Assembly: GCF_001886715.1 (NCBI RefSeq)
Contig: NZ_CP018082.1
Location: 2,418,001 to 2,482,000, forward strand
Source of the DNA: Nocardia mangyaensis
GTDB taxonomy: Bacteria; Actinomycetota; Actinomycetes; Mycobacteriales; Mycobacteriaceae
Reading direction: 5' to 3'
DNA: 64,000 bases
In this document: piece by piece, positions 25,291 through 34,876 of the stretch
How the letters are laid out: the number at the start of each line of letters is the position of its first letter
Numbering within the stretch: position 1 is the first letter of the stretch
Translations under genes and position numbers: made by a program
The notes under the pieces: model-generated
Databases searched by the model: none
What the model was told of the DNA's origin: nothing
Seen by the model: only the letters and a program-made list of their open reading frames with translations

Positions 25291-26286
25291 GTGATGATGG
25301 AAAACAACGCTCCGGACGCGAATTCGTTCCCGGATCTCGACAAGCCCGGTCCGCGCAGAAAAACGATCAGTAGTCCCTATATCCACCGGTTGCAACGACG
25401 CCATTTCCTGCTGTTCGACATTCTGCCGATCATCGGCACGGTCGTCGCCATGGCGTTCCTGTTCGTCCGCCCTTTCGGCCTGCTCGAATTCCTCCTGCTG
25501 TTCTCGATGTGGCTGGTCACCGGTCTCGGTGTGACCGTCGGCTATCACCGCCTGTTCACCCATCGCACCTTCAAGGCGACACCGTGGGTGACATGGGTCC
25601 TGGCGGTCCTCGGCTCGATGGCCGGCCAGGGCCCGGTGGTTTCCTGGGTCGCGCTGCACCGGCGCCACCACGAATACAGCGATCGTGAAGGCGATCCGCA
25701 CTCGCCCAACCTCGCCGGTGACGGTCTGCGCGGCGCGGTGCGCGGCCTGGCTCACTCGCATTTCCTGTGGATGCGCCGCCACGAATACCCGAACGTGGTG
25801 CACTACGCCCCCGACTTGATCAAGGACCGCGCCCTGGTCCGTATCGCCCGGCTCTACTACTACTGGGTGGCGCTGGGCCTGCTGATCCCGACAGTGATCG
25901 GCGCACTGGTGACCATGAGCTGGACCGGTGCGGTGAGCGGCCTGCTGTGGGGCGGACTGGTCCGGATCTTCGTGCTCGAGCACATCGTCTGGGCGATCAA
26001 TTCGTTCCTGCACATGTTCGGCACCCGCAATTACGACTCCCGCGAGAACAGTCACAACGGTGGTGTCTTCGCACTCGCCACGCTCGGGGAGTCCTGGCAC
26101 AACAACCATCACGCCTTTCCCGAGTCACCGTCCTTCGGTTTGGACTGGTATCGGCTCGACCCCGGTTTCTGGCTCATCAAAGCACTGGCTGTCTGCGGTC
26201 TCGCCTGGGATCTCAAGATGCCCTCCGCCGAACGTATGGCGGCCAAACGACTTTCCGCCCGCGCCGGCTCCGCCGGTCCTGCCTGA
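25291..26286 (+). CDS. Fatty acyl desaturase (membrane, histidine-box type)
   Basis: A 331-aa integral-membrane di-iron desaturase of the stearoyl-CoA-desaturase/DesA3 type. Three histidine boxes are visible: HRLFTH near residue 87, HRRHHEYSD near 123 and HNNHHAFP near 270, separated by two hydrophobic hairpins. The GTG at 25291 follows a GAAGG ribosome site; ATGs at 25294 and 25297 are alternatives. It inserts a cis double bond in an acyl chain and needs electrons from a reductase or ferredoxin not encoded next to it. It opens a second transcription block whose next genes encode an ACP and a double-bond-modifying methyltransferase, so an ACP-bound or lipid-bound chain is a plausible substrate. 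Confidence 0.93.
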   Translation: MMMENNAPDANSFPDLDKPGPRRKTISSPYIHRLQRRHFLLFDILPIIGTVVAMAFLFVRPFGLLEFLLLFSMWLVTGLGVTVGYHRLFTHRTFKATPWVTWVLAVLGSMAGQGPVVSWVALHRRHHEYSDREGDPHSPNLAGDGLRGAVRGLAHSHFLWMRRHEYPNVVHYAPDLIKDRALVRIARLYYYWVALGLLIPTVIGALVTMSWTGAVSGLLWGGLVRIFVLEHIVWAINSFLHMFGTRNYDSRENSHNGGVFALATLGESWHNNHHAFPESPSFGLDWYRLDPGFWLIKALAVCGLAWDLKMPSAERMAAKRLSARAGSAGPA

Positions 26287-26298
26287 GGAATTCTCATC

Positions 26299-26556
26299 GT
26301 GGACACGAGTAAAGAAGCCATTGTCACCTGGTGTCAGGAATACCTCGCGAGCCTGCTCGAGGTTCCCGCCGCCACCATCGATCCCACCGCCGATTTCGAC
26401 CGGCTCGGCATCGACTCCGCGGTCGCCGTCGCGCTGCTGATCGAGGTCGAGGACCGCTACGGTGTCGATCTGGCACCCGAGGATCTGTTCGAGAACCCGA
26501 ATCTCGACGCCGTCGCCACCTACCTGCACACGCAGAGCCGCCCGAGCGTGGGCTGA
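26299..26556 (+). CDS. Free acyl carrier protein
   Basis: An 85-aa stand-alone carrier protein. The phosphopantetheine serine lies in RLGIDSAVAV near residue 39, in the DS(x)A form more typical of polyketide/NRPS-associated carriers than of AcpP (DSL). Helices II and III follow (LLIEVEDRYGVDLAPEDLF). A GTG start 12 bases after the desaturase stop, preceded by GGAA, is the only good start. It would carry the chain handled by the desaturase, methyltransferase, P450 and thioesterase in this run, with the FAAL at 29442 as the likely loading enzyme. Confidence 0.92.
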   Translation: MDTSKEAIVTWCQEYLASLLEVPAATIDPTADFDRLGIDSAVAVALLIEVEDRYGVDLAPEDLFENPNLDAVATYLHTQSRPSVG

Positions 26557-26558
26557 CG

Positions 26559-27452
26559 ATGACGCTCGACACCACGCGGACCACCGCGGCCGCGGCCGCG
26601 ATCCGCCACCACTACGACGCGGGCAACGAGTTCTACCAGCTCTGGCTCGACTCGTCCCTCACCTACTCGTGCGCGCTACGGGAAAGCCCCGACGACACAC
26701 TGGAACTCGCCCAGGACCGCAAACTGCGCCACCACCTCGACGCGATCGGCGCCGAGCGGGCCGACGCGGTCCTCGACATCGGCTGCGGCTGGGGCGCGAT
26801 CCTGCAGCGGCTCTCCGAGCTGGGCGTCGCCGAGTCCGTCGGGCTCACCCTGAGTCCCGAGCAGGCCGCCTACGTGCGCTCGCGCGACTACCCCGGCGTC
26901 GAGGTGCGGACCGAGAACTGGCTGCACTACGAACCGGGCACACGTTTCGACGGCATCATCTCGATCGGCGCGTTCGAGCACTTCGCCCGCCCCGACGACT
27001 CGACGGCCGAGAAGGTCCGCGTGTACCGGGAGTTCTTCACCCGCTGCCGCGACTGGCTGACCGGCGACGGCGTGCTGTCGTTGCAGACCATCGTCTACGC
27101 CAACATGGACCGCGACCAGGCCAGCACGTTCATGCAGCAGGAGATCTTCCCCGACGCCGACCTGCCGACGCTGGCCGAGATCACCGCCGCCGCCGAGGGC
27201 GTGTTCGAGGTTCGCTCGATCAGCAACGGTCGCCTCGACTACGCGTGGACCTGCCAACAGTGGGCCCGCAGGCTGCGCGCGCATCGCGCCGAGGCCACCG
27301 AACTCGTCGGCGCCGAGGTGCTGGCCCGCTACGAGCGCTACCTCAAACTCTCGGCGCTCGGTTTCCGGATGGGCAAGATCGGGCTGTTGCGACTCGTGCT
27401 GGCGCCCTATGACTCCGGGTTCTTCGCCTCCGGTGGGGGACGATCCGCATGA
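26559..27452 (+). CDS. Cyclopropane-fatty-acid/mycolate-type SAM methyltransferase
   Basis: A 297-aa methyltransferase of the CFA synthase/MmaA/CmaA family. It shows the N-terminal substrate signature HHYDAGNEFYQLWLDSSLTYS followed by CA, the SAM-binding loop VLDIGCGWGAI near residue 70, and IGAFEHF in the carbanion/carbonate-site region. It is close to CmaA length (about 287 aa) rather than E. coli Cfa (382 aa). The ATG lies two bases after the ACP stop. Family members add a methylene or methyl group across a cis double bond of a lipid or ACP-bound acyl chain, so pairing with the adjacent desaturase and ACP is mechanistically sensible: cyclopropane or methyl-branched product (inference). Confidence 0.9.
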   Translation: MTLDTTRTTAAAAAIRHHYDAGNEFYQLWLDSSLTYSCALRESPDDTLELAQDRKLRHHLDAIGAERADAVLDIGCGWGAILQRLSELGVAESVGLTLSPEQAAYVRSRDYPGVEVRTENWLHYEPGTRFDGIISIGAFEHFARPDDSTAEKVRVYREFFTRCRDWLTGDGVLSLQTIVYANMDRDQASTFMQQEIFPDADLPTLAEITAAAEGVFEVRSISNGRLDYAWTCQQWARRLRAHRAEATELVGAEVLARYERYLKLSALGFRMGKIGLLRLVLAPYDSGFFASGGGRSA

Positions 27453-28699
27453 CGGTGCACTCGGCCGACAAGGCCAGGCCGCGGGTGCGGTTCAATCCGT
27501 TCGGCGCCGAATTCCGCCGCGATCCGTATCCGGTCTACCGGCAGTTGCGCGAGGCCGAACCGGTGCACCGGACGCTCGGCATGTGGGTGCTCACCCGGCA
27601 CGCCGACGTGCGCGGGGTTCTGCACGACCGGTCCTTCGGCGCCGGTCTGATTCCCAGCCTGGTGCGCAGGCAGGCCGAGCGGCTGGGCCACGACGATGTG
27701 GACCGGATCGAACGCCTCGGCCGAAAGTCGCTGGTGTTCACCGACAATCCCGATCACGCCCGCCTGCGCGGCCTGGTGAACCGGGTGTTCACCACCAAGT
27801 CGGTCGCCGCGCTGCGCCCGCTGGTCACCCGGATCGCCGGTGACCTGATGGCGCCCGCCCGCCGGGCAGGCGGACTCGATGTCATCGCCGATCTGGCCGC
27901 GCCGCTGCCGGTGGCTGTGCTGTGCGAGTGGATGGACCTGCCGGGAGAGCTGCGCGCCAAGGTGGGCCCGTGGACCCACGACATCCGGTTCCTGCTCGAA
28001 CCGGGCCTGATGAAGGCCGGGGACTTCGAGCGGGTCCGCGAGGTGGTCGACGAGTTCGCCGCGGCGCTGGAGGTTGTTCTGGCCCAACGGCAGGCGAGTC
28101 CCGGGGCCGATCTGATCAGCCAGTTGCTCGCCGCGCGCACCGCGGGCGGCGACGCGCTCGGCGACGAGGAGTTGATCTTCCTCTGCATCATGTGCTTCGT
28201 CGCGGGCAACGAGACCACGAAATCGCTGATCGGCAACGGCACCCTCGCGCTGCTGCGCCACCCCGACCAAGCCGCGCTGCTGCGGGAGCGGCCCGACGCG
28301 GTCGAGGCGGCCGTCACCGAGGCGCTGCGCTACGACTGCCCGCTGCAACTGACCAAGCGGCTGGCCACCCGCGACATCGAGATCGACGATGCCAGGATCT
28401 TCGCGGGCGACCAGGTCATGGTGTGTCTCGGCGCGGCCAACCGCGATCCGGCCGTCTTCGCGCGCCCCGACGAGTTCGACCTCACCCGCACCGACGGTGG
28501 CCATCTCGCGTTCGGCCACGGCATGCACGGCTGCCTCGGCGGCCTGCTCGCCGAACTACAGGCCGAGGTCGCCTTCGCGCACCTCTTCCAGGATTCGCTG
28601 ACCCCGGTGGCCCGCGATGGCGAACTCGACTGGCAGGACCACAGCTTCATCGTTCGCGGACTGAAGAGCCTGCCGGTCGAGTTGCGGCCGGCGCGATGA
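27449..28699 (+). CDS. Cytochrome P450 (tailoring run, first)
   Basis: A 416-aa soluble P450. The I-helix motif is AGNETTKSL (Asn replaces the usual His before Glu), ExxR lies in TEALRYD, and the heme loop is [11 protein letters not shown] with Cys362. The ATG overlaps the methyltransferase stop by four bases and its own stop overlaps the thioesterase start, so it is co-translated with them. It likely hydroxylates the carrier-bound or released chain. No dedicated ferredoxin or reductase is encoded nearby. It is distinct from the P450 at 31626, whose I-helix and heme motifs differ. Confidence 0.92.
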   Translation: MTVHSADKARPRVRFNPFGAEFRRDPYPVYRQLREAEPVHRTLGMWVLTRHADVRGVLHDRSFGAGLIPSLVRRQAERLGHDDVDRIERLGRKSLVFTDNPDHARLRGLVNRVFTTKSVAALRPLVTRIAGDLMAPARRAGGLDVIADLAAPLPVAVLCEWMDLPGELRAKVGPWTHDIRFLLEPGLMKAGDFERVREVVDEFAAALEVVLAQRQASPGADLISQLLAARTAGGDALGDEELIFLCIMCFVAGNETTKSLIGNGTLALLRHPDQAALLRERPDAVEAAVTEALRYDCPLQLTKRLATRDIEIDDARIFAGDQVMVCLGAANRDPAVFARPDEFDLTRTDGGHLAFGHGMHGCLGGLLAELQAEVAFAHLFQDSLTPVARDGELDWQDHSFIVRGLKSLPVELRPAR

Positions 28700-29433
28700 C
28701 CGGGATCGGGCTGACCAGGTCCTGGCTGCGCGGCGAGGCGGAATCGCCGACGATGCGGCTGCTGTGTATTCCGCACGCGGGTGCCGGGGCATCGTCGTTC
28801 AATCGCTGGCTCGGCCTGTTCGGGCCCGAGATCGGCGTGGTGCGGGTCCAGCTTCCCGGGCGCGAGGACGTCGCCGACCGGGAGCCACTGCTGCGGGTCG
28901 GCGCGGCCGTCGACGAATTGGCCACGCAGTGCACCGCATTCGGTGACCGGTCGGTCGCCCTCTACGGCCACAGCATGGGCGCCCTGATCGCCTACGAACT
29001 GGCCCGCGCGCTGACCACCGCGGATCGGCCACCGGCGCACCTGTTCGTCTCCGGTCGCCGCGCACCGCACCTGGCGGCCAGCCGCGCGGTTCTGCACCGC
29101 CTGCCCGACAAGGACTTCGCCGACGCCATGGCCGCGATGGGCGCCTGGGGCGCGGCCGGGCGCAGCACGAGCTTCCTGCGCTACGCCCTCCCGCTGACCA
29201 GGGCCGATCTCGAGCTCTCCGAGGAATACGCCCACCAGCCGCAACCGCGACTCGCCTGCCCGATCACCGCGCTCTACGGCACCGAGGACCCGATCGCCGA
29301 CCCTGACGAGGTCGCCGCCTGGGCCGCACTGACCGACGGCGCCTTCGCGATCCACGAATTCTCCGGCGACCACCTGTTCCACCACCGGCATCGCGAGGCC
29401 ATCGCGGCGATCATGACCGCCGCCCTGAACTGA
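28696..29433 (+). CDS. Type II thioesterase (GrsT/TesA-like)
   Basis: A 245-aa alpha/beta hydrolase of the type II thioesterase family. It shows the early [15 protein letters not shown] strand typical of this family, the nucleophile elbow GHSMGA near residue 95, a substrate-lid region, Asp in [10 protein letters not shown] near 200 and catalytic His in SGDHLFHH near 225. The start overlaps the P450 stop (ATGA). Such enzymes free stalled or wrong acyl groups from carrier proteins, or release products. Its place right after the ACP-methyltransferase-P450 genes marks the free ACP or the triple-ACP synthase as its client. Confidence 0.92.
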   Translation: MTGIGLTRSWLRGEAESPTMRLLCIPHAGAGASSFNRWLGLFGPEIGVVRVQLPGREDVADREPLLRVGAAVDELATQCTAFGDRSVALYGHSMGALIAYELARALTTADRPPAHLFVSGRRAPHLAASRAVLHRLPDKDFADAMAAMGAWGAAGRSTSFLRYALPLTRADLELSEEYAHQPQPRLACPITALYGTEDPIADPDEVAAWAALTDGAFAIHEFSGDHLFHHRHREAIAAIMTAALN

Positions 29434-29441
29434 GGACCGAC

Positions 29442-31622
29442 GTGCAGCTGCTCACCGACATACTCCAGCGTCGCGCCGTCGACGAACCCGACCGGATCGC
29501 CTACCGCTTCCTCGACGACGCCGGCGTCGAGCACACCACCCTGACCTACCGCGAACTCCACGACCGGGCACTGGCTGTGGCCGCTGCGCTGCGCAGCCGG
29601 TGCGCGCCCGGCGATCGCGCGCTGCTGGTGTTCGGGCAGAGCGCCGAATTCGTCATCGCCTACTTCGGCTGCCTCTACGCGCGGGTCATCGCCGTGCCGG
29701 TGAACCCGCCGCGCCGCGACCGGGTGCAGGAGGCGACCCGTGCCATCGTCGGCGACTGCGCGCCCACGGCCGTGCTCACCGTCGGGCCGTTGCTACCGCT
29801 GCTGCGCCCGGTCCTGGAAACGCTGTGTACCGCCGAGCACTGGCTCGCTGTCGACGAATTGCCCACGCAGGAAACCGGTTTCACCGCGACCAAGCCTGAT
29901 CCGGACTCGGTCGCATTCCTGCAGTACACCTCCGGCTCCACCTCCGCGCCCAAGGGCGTCATGGTGACTCACCGGAACCTGGCCGCCAATGAGGAGATGA
30001 TCCGGCGCAGCTTCGGCCACGACCGTGCGTCGACGGTGGTCGGCTGGGCGCCGTTCTTCCACGATCAGGGCCTGATCGGCAATGTGCTGCAACCGGTCTA
30101 CGTCGGTGCGACCAGCGTCCTGATGTCGCCGCTGGCCTTCATCCGGCGCCCGCTGCTGTGGCTGGAAGCCATCTCGCGGTACCGCGTGCACACCAGTGGC
30201 GGTCCGAACTTCGCCTTCGACGCCTGTGTCGCCCGCGCCACCGCGGCCGGCCTGCCCGACCTCGACCTGAGCAGCTGGCAGGTGGCCTTCAACGGCGCCG
30301 AGCCGATCCGCGCCGACACCCTGGCTCGCTTCACGAAAACCTTCGCGCCACTGGGGTTCCGCGCCGAGGCGGTCTACCCCTGCTACGGTCTCGCCGAGGC
30401 CACCCTACTGGTCTCGGCCAGCGTGAAGGGCCGCGGTCCACGGTTGCTCGACGCCGATGTCGACGCGCTCGCCGAACGCCGATACGTCGCGGCGACGGTG
30501 GACCGTGGCCGCACGCTCGTCGGTGCGGGACTGCTGTTGGCGGGCGAGGACCTGCGCATCGTCGACCCGGATACCCGCGAGCTGTCCGCACCGGACCGCA
30601 TCGGTGAGATCTGGGTCGCGGGTGACCATGTCGCCCAAGGCTATTGGCAGCGGCCGGAGGCCACCGCCGCCACCTTCCACGCACGTCGTGCCGACGACCC
30701 CGAGCGCGGTTACCTGCGCACCGGCGACCTGGGCCTGCTCGTCGACGGCGAACTCTATGTCGTCGGCCGGATCAAGGACATGATCATCATCCGCGGCCGA
30801 AACTACTACCCGCACGACATCGAACACACCGTGCAGCGCGCGCATCCGGCACTGCGGCCCGGCAGTGGCGCGGCGTTCTCGGTGCCCGGCCGAGACGGCG
30901 AGAAGCTGATCGTCGTCCAGGAGATCCGGCGCGACCACACCGGAACCGATCGCGCCGACATCGCGGGCGCCATCCGTGCGGCCGTCCTGCGCGAGCACGA
31001 TCTCGCGATCGGGGACGTGGTGCTGACCGCGCCGGACGAGGTGCACCGGACCAGCAGCGGAAAGATCATGCGAGCGGCGGCCAGGATCCGATATCTCGAT
31101 GCCGGATTCACCATCTGGGTGCCACGCCCGACCGACCAGCCGACCGAACCCACACCGAAGGAGTCGACCGCCATGCCGACCTGGCAAGCGACCAACCCCG
31201 ATTTCGCCGCGGCCGTCCAAGGTGCCGTGCTCAGCATGCCCGCCGCGCGACACCTCGGCTTCGAGTTCGGCCGGATCGCCCCCGGCGAAGCCGAGATCGT
31301 GCAGCCCTACCGCACCGAACTCACCCAGCACAACGGCTTCTTCCAGGGCGGTGTGCTCGGTTCGCTGGCCGACTTCGCCGGCGGTTCCGCGGCGGGCACC
31401 CTGCTGCCGCCCGGCTGGGTGAACATGACCATCGACTACACGGTGAAGATCCTCGCCCCGGCCAAGGGGCCGACGGTCGTGGCCCGGGGCCGCGTGGTCA
31501 AACCCGGCGCGCTGCTCACCATCGCCACCGTCGAGGTCTTCTCGGTCGACGGCGACGACGAAACCCTCTGCGCGACCGCACTGGTCACCATGCGCAACGT
31601 GGCACTCGGCAAACAGGAGTAG
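29442..31622 (+). CDS. Fatty acyl-AMP ligase fused to a C-terminal hotdog thioesterase-like domain
   Basis: A 726-aa fusion. Residues 1-565 are an adenylating enzyme with FAAL marks: P-loop YTSGSTSAPKGVMV near 165, FHDQGLIGNVLQP near 205, CYGLAEATLLV near 315 and the hinge VGRIKDMIIIRGRNYYPHDIE near 450. FAALs make acyl-AMP and hand the chain to an ACP. After a Pro/Thr linker, residues 578-726 form a PaaI-type hotdog domain (HNGFFQGGVLGSLADFAGG). An in-frame ATG with a strong ribosome site sits exactly at the domain boundary (31173), so a free hotdog protein may also be made. The gene follows the thioesterase by 8 bases. Confidence 0.92.
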   Translation: MQLLTDILQRRAVDEPDRIAYRFLDDAGVEHTTLTYRELHDRALAVAAALRSRCAPGDRALLVFGQSAEFVIAYFGCLYARVIAVPVNPPRRDRVQEATRAIVGDCAPTAVLTVGPLLPLLRPVLETLCTAEHWLAVDELPTQETGFTATKPDPDSVAFLQYTSGSTSAPKGVMVTHRNLAANEEMIRRSFGHDRASTVVGWAPFFHDQGLIGNVLQPVYVGATSVLMSPLAFIRRPLLWLEAISRYRVHTSGGPNFAFDACVARATAAGLPDLDLSSWQVAFNGAEPIRADTLARFTKTFAPLGFRAEAVYPCYGLAEATLLVSASVKGRGPRLLDADVDALAERRYVAATVDRGRTLVGAGLLLAGEDLRIVDPDTRELSAPDRIGEIWVAGDHVAQGYWQRPEATAATFHARRADDPERGYLRTGDLGLLVDGELYVVGRIKDMIIIRGRNYYPHDIEHTVQRAHPALRPGSGAAFSVPGRDGEKLIVVQEIRRDHTGTDRADIAGAIRAAVLREHDLAIGDVVLTAPDEVHRTSSGKIMRAAARIRYLDAGFTIWVPRPTDQPTEPTPKESTAMPTWQATNPDFAAAVQGAVLSMPAARHLGFEFGRIAPGEAEIVQPYRTELTQHNGFFQGGVLGSLADFAGGSAAGTLLPPGWVNMTIDYTVKILAPAKGPTVVARGRVVKPGALLTIATVEVFSVDGDDETLCATALVTMRNVALGKQE
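31157..31175 (+). promoter_or_regulatory. Internal ribosome site and start codon inside the FAAL-hotdog gene
   Basis: GAAGGAG at 31157-31163 is followed after 9 bases by an ATG at 31173-31175, in frame with the FAAL and precisely at the start of the hotdog domain (residue 578). This is the layout of a separate gene whose upstream neighbour has lost its stop codon. Both the long fusion and a 149-aa free hotdog protein could be produced. Confidence 0.55.
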
Positions 31623-31625
31623 ACA

Positions 31626-32834
31626 ATGAGCACCGCCGCCTACGTGTTCGACCCGTTCGCCCCCGGCTTCACCGAGGACCCCTACCCGCACTACGCCCGG
31701 CTGCGCGCCGCGGGCCCGGCGCTGGAACACCCGCTCGGATTCTGGCTCGTCTCCCGGCACGCCGACGTGGCCGCACTGCAACGCTCGGCGCACTCGGTCG
31801 ACGAACAGCACCTGCGGCACCTGCCCGCGTGGAAGAGCGGCAGCGCCGAGGTGCGCAAGGAGAGCAGGGTGATGGGCGGGCTGTCCATGCTCGACCAGGA
31901 CCCGCCCGACCACACCCGGCTGCGGCGCCTGGTGTCGAAGGCCTTCACGCCCCGGTCGATCGAGGCTCTCCAACCGCGGGTCGAGGAACTGGTGGCGCAG
32001 GCGCTGGCACGCATCGCGGCAGCGGGCACCGCTGATGTCGTCGGCGAACTCGCCTTCCCGCTGCCGTTCACGATCATCTCGGAGATGCTCGGCATCCCGG
32101 TGGGGGACCACACCCGACTGCGCGAGCTCACCGAGATCGTCGTGCTGGTGTTCGAACCGTTCGCCAGTCCCGAGACCCAGGCCAGGATCCGGGCGGCCAA
32201 TCAGGAACTGTTCGCGATGGTGCGCGAGCTGATCCGGTGGAAGCGCGACAACCCCGGCGACGACCTGCTCACGGCGCTGATCGAGGCCGAACACGACGGC
32301 GACGTGCTCAGCGAGGACGAACTGATCTCGCAGGTGATGTTCCTCTACATCGCCGGGCACGAGACCACGGTGACCCACCTCGCCAGCGGAATCCTGTCGC
32401 TGCTGTGCAATCCGGAGCAGGCCGAACGGCTGCGGAACGAACCGGAATTGGCCGCCAACGCGGTCGACGAACTGATGCGATTCGACACTCCCGTCCACCT
32501 CATGCGCCGGATCACCGTGGCGCCGTTGGCCATCGGTGACGTCGAGATCCCCGCGGGGAGCTGGGTGATCGGCGCACTGGCCGCCGCCAACCGCGATCCC
32601 GATTTCTGGGGCGCCGATGCCGATGAACTGCGGCTCGATCGCCCCACCGCCCATCGCAATGTGGCACTGGGCGCGGGTATCCACCACTGCCTCGGTGCGG
32701 CACTGGTCCGGATGGAGGCCCGAATAGTGTTCCCGCGCTTCGTCGCTCGCTTTCCGGACGCCACGGTTGACGAGCTGACCTGGAACGGCCGGATCAATCT
32801 GCGTGGTCTGTCGACGCTGACGGTGACGGTGTAG
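31626..32834 (+). CDS. Cytochrome P450 (tailoring run, second)
   Basis: A 402-aa soluble P450. The I-helix motif is AGHETTVTHL, ExxR lies in DELMRFD, and the heme loop is LGAGIHHCLGAAL with Cys355. The ATG is 3 bases after the FAAL-hotdog stop, with GGAG 9 bases upstream, so it belongs to the same transcript. Two P450s within one five-gene run suggest two oxidations on the final chain or one multistep oxidation. The specific reaction and redox partners are not visible. Confidence 0.92.
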   Translation: MSTAAYVFDPFAPGFTEDPYPHYARLRAAGPALEHPLGFWLVSRHADVAALQRSAHSVDEQHLRHLPAWKSGSAEVRKESRVMGGLSMLDQDPPDHTRLRRLVSKAFTPRSIEALQPRVEELVAQALARIAAAGTADVVGELAFPLPFTIISEMLGIPVGDHTRLRELTEIVVLVFEPFASPETQARIRAANQELFAMVRELIRWKRDNPGDDLLTALIEAEHDGDVLSEDELISQVMFLYIAGHETTVTHLASGILSLLCNPEQAERLRNEPELAANAVDELMRFDTPVHLMRRITVAPLAIGDVEIPAGSWVIGALAAANRDPDFWGADADELRLDRPTAHRNVALGAGIHHCLGAALVRMEARIVFPRFVARFPDATVDELTWNGRINLRGLSTLTVTV

Positions 32835-32836
32835 CC

Positions 32837-33667
32837 ATGCCGACTGTCGTCATCGACGGGACTCCGATCGCCTACACCGACACCGGAGCACCGGGCGCCC
32901 GGCCGGACGCGGCGACCATCGTGTTCGGACACGGCCTGCTGTTCGGCGGTTGGATGTTCCGGTCCCAGATCGATGCCCTGCGCGGCGACTACCGGTGTGT
33001 CACCCTCGACTGGCGGGGGCAGGGCGATACCCCGCCCACCGCGGACGGGTACGACATGGAGACCCTCACCGGCGACGCGGTCGGCGTGATCCGCACGCTC
33101 GGGATCGGCCCGGTGCACTGGGTCGGGCTGTCTATGGGCGGGTTCATCGGTCAGCGCCTCGCGGCGCGCCACGGCCAGCTCCTGCGCTCCCTCACCCTGC
33201 TCGACACCAGCGCCGAGGCCGAGGAGCCGGACAAGATCGGCGAATACAAGCGCCTCGCCCTGGCTTGGCGGCTGGTCGGCGGCGGCCCGATCCTGCACAA
33301 GATCACCCCGCACATGTTCGGCCCGCGTTTCCGCGCCGACCCGGCCAACGCCGACCTCCTCGACGAGTGGGCCACCCGCCTGCGCAGCCGGAGTCGTCGC
33401 GCGGTGCGCGAGGCGGTGCGCGGTGTGGCCGATCGCCTGCCGGTGGACCACGAGATCCCGGCGATCACCATGCCGACCCTGGTGGTGGTCGGTGCCGACG
33501 ACATCGCCACGCCCCCGGCCCGATCCGAACGCCTCGCGGATCTGATCCCGTCCGCTCAACTGCACACCCTCGCCGACTGCGGGCATTCCAGCAGTCTCGA
33601 ACAGCCCGCCGCGATCACCGCGCTGTTACGGGAATTCCTGGCCGAGATCGACCACACCAGGATCTGA
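32837..33667 (+). CDS. Alpha/beta hydrolase, last gene of lipid cluster
   Basis: A 276-aa alpha/beta hydrolase of the epoxide-hydrolase/haloperoxidase-like group. The oxyanion segment is FGHGLLFGGWMF, Asp-bearing LDWRGQGDT follows, then the nucleophile elbow GLSMGG near residue 99 (Ser, so not the Asp of dehalogenases), the acid VVGADDIATP near 220 and the base ADCGHSSSLE near 250. It starts two bases after the P450 stop, ending the co-directional run. It could hydrolyse an ester, lactone or thioester. The 213 bases that follow hold no gene. Confidence 0.87.
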   Translation: MPTVVIDGTPIAYTDTGAPGARPDAATIVFGHGLLFGGWMFRSQIDALRGDYRCVTLDWRGQGDTPPTADGYDMETLTGDAVGVIRTLGIGPVHWVGLSMGGFIGQRLAARHGQLLRSLTLLDTSAEAEEPDKIGEYKRLALAWRLVGGGPILHKITPHMFGPRFRADPANADLLDEWATRLRSRSRRAVREAVRGVADRLPVDHEIPAITMPTLVVVGADDIATPPARSERLADLIPSAQLHTLADCGHSSSLEQPAAITALLREFLAEIDHTRI

Positions 33668-33880
33668 CCTGGCGGTCAATTCCCGGCGAACGCACATCGA
33701 ACAATCCGATCCAGCCATTGCCTTTTCCGATCGAACTGCTGCCACCGAACCATCGACCTGCGGAAACGCGCGAGTACCTCATCGCTGCGGACTGGCCACG
33801 CGCGCGATTCGGAAAAGTCGCTTCCGGCGTCGAATACCGTCGACCGGAATGTGTTCAGGTGCGGGAGAACGGGTATTGTG

Positions 33881-34657
33881 ATGACCGATGGTGACAGCTC
33901 GACAACAGGGCGGGGACTACCACTGCGCGGGGCGGTGAACGCGCGCGATCTGGGTGGATTGCGGACCGCGGACGGGCGGCGGGTGCGTCGTTTGCGGGTG
34001 CTGCGCTCGGATCTGCTGACCGAGTTGGACACCGACGACGTGGACTTCCTGCTGGGGGACTGCGGACTCCGCACGATCATCGACCTGCGCGCCCCCGGCG
34101 AGATCACCACCGACGGTTCCGGCCGGATGGCTGACCGTGTCACCGTCCACAACACCCACGTCCACGGCGCCGACCGGGTCCGGCTGGACCTCGCCGCGGT
34201 CTCGCCCGAGGGCAATATCGTCGAACGTTACGTGCAGTACCTCGACCACAGCTCCGCCAACATCGCCGCCGCACTGGACCTGCTGGCCACCGCCGAGCAT
34301 CTGCCCGCACTCGTCCACTGCGCCGCGGGCAAGGACCGCACCGGCGTGGTGATCGCCTTGCTCCTCGCCCTCGTCGGCGTCCGCGCGGACGACATCGTCG
34401 CCGACTACGCCGCCACCACCCCGAACATCGCCGCCCTGCGTGCCCGCAGCGCCCGCGCCCGCACCGCCCGCGCCGGCAGCGTGGCCGTCGACCGGTTGCC
34501 CGCCTGGGTCTTCGCCGCCGACGCGTCGACCATGCGCCAGTTCCTGGCCCACCTCGACGCCGAACACGGCGGCGCGGTCGGCTGGGCGACCCGAGCCGGA
34601 CTCGACCAGGCCACCCGAGAACGCCTCGCGGACAACCTCCTGACGCCCCCGCGCTGA
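33881..34657 (+). CDS. Tyrosine-protein phosphatase (Y_phosphatase3, PtpB-like)
   Basis: A 258-aa phosphatase with the CX5R signature in VHCAAGKDRTG near residue 147, preceded by the family N-terminal segment AVNARDLGGLRTADG and the IDLRAPGEI strand. Length and layout match the PtpB/LipA-type tyrosine or lipid phosphatases of mycobacteria. The ATG at 33881 is chosen; a GTG directly before it and an ATG at 33851 are alternatives. There is no signal peptide. It stands alone after the lipid cluster, and nothing in the sequence links the two. Confidence 0.88.
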   Translation: MTDGDSSTTGRGLPLRGAVNARDLGGLRTADGRRVRRLRVLRSDLLTELDTDDVDFLLGDCGLRTIIDLRAPGEITTDGSGRMADRVTVHNTHVHGADRVRLDLAAVSPEGNIVERYVQYLDHSSANIAAALDLLATAEHLPALVHCAAGKDRTGVVIALLLALVGVRADDIVADYAATTPNIAALRARSARARTARAGSVAVDRLPAWVFAADASTMRQFLAHLDAEHGGAVGWATRAGLDQATRERLADNLLTPPR

Positions 34658-34876
34658 TCCGCCCCACCACGCCGCCGTCAAAGGGGTGTCGTACCGAGGA
34701 AAAGGCCTGCTCAGCGAGTACAGTACGGCCATTCGAGCTCGGCTAGGTCGGACATCTCGGCGCGGCGAAGAGGAACGAATGGCGGCGAGATCCGCCTCGG
34801 CGACACTCCATTCGGAGCGAGCTTCGTGGCGTGCGGGCGGTCGGGTCGCGACGCCGGGGGAGCCGGGAGGAATCCG

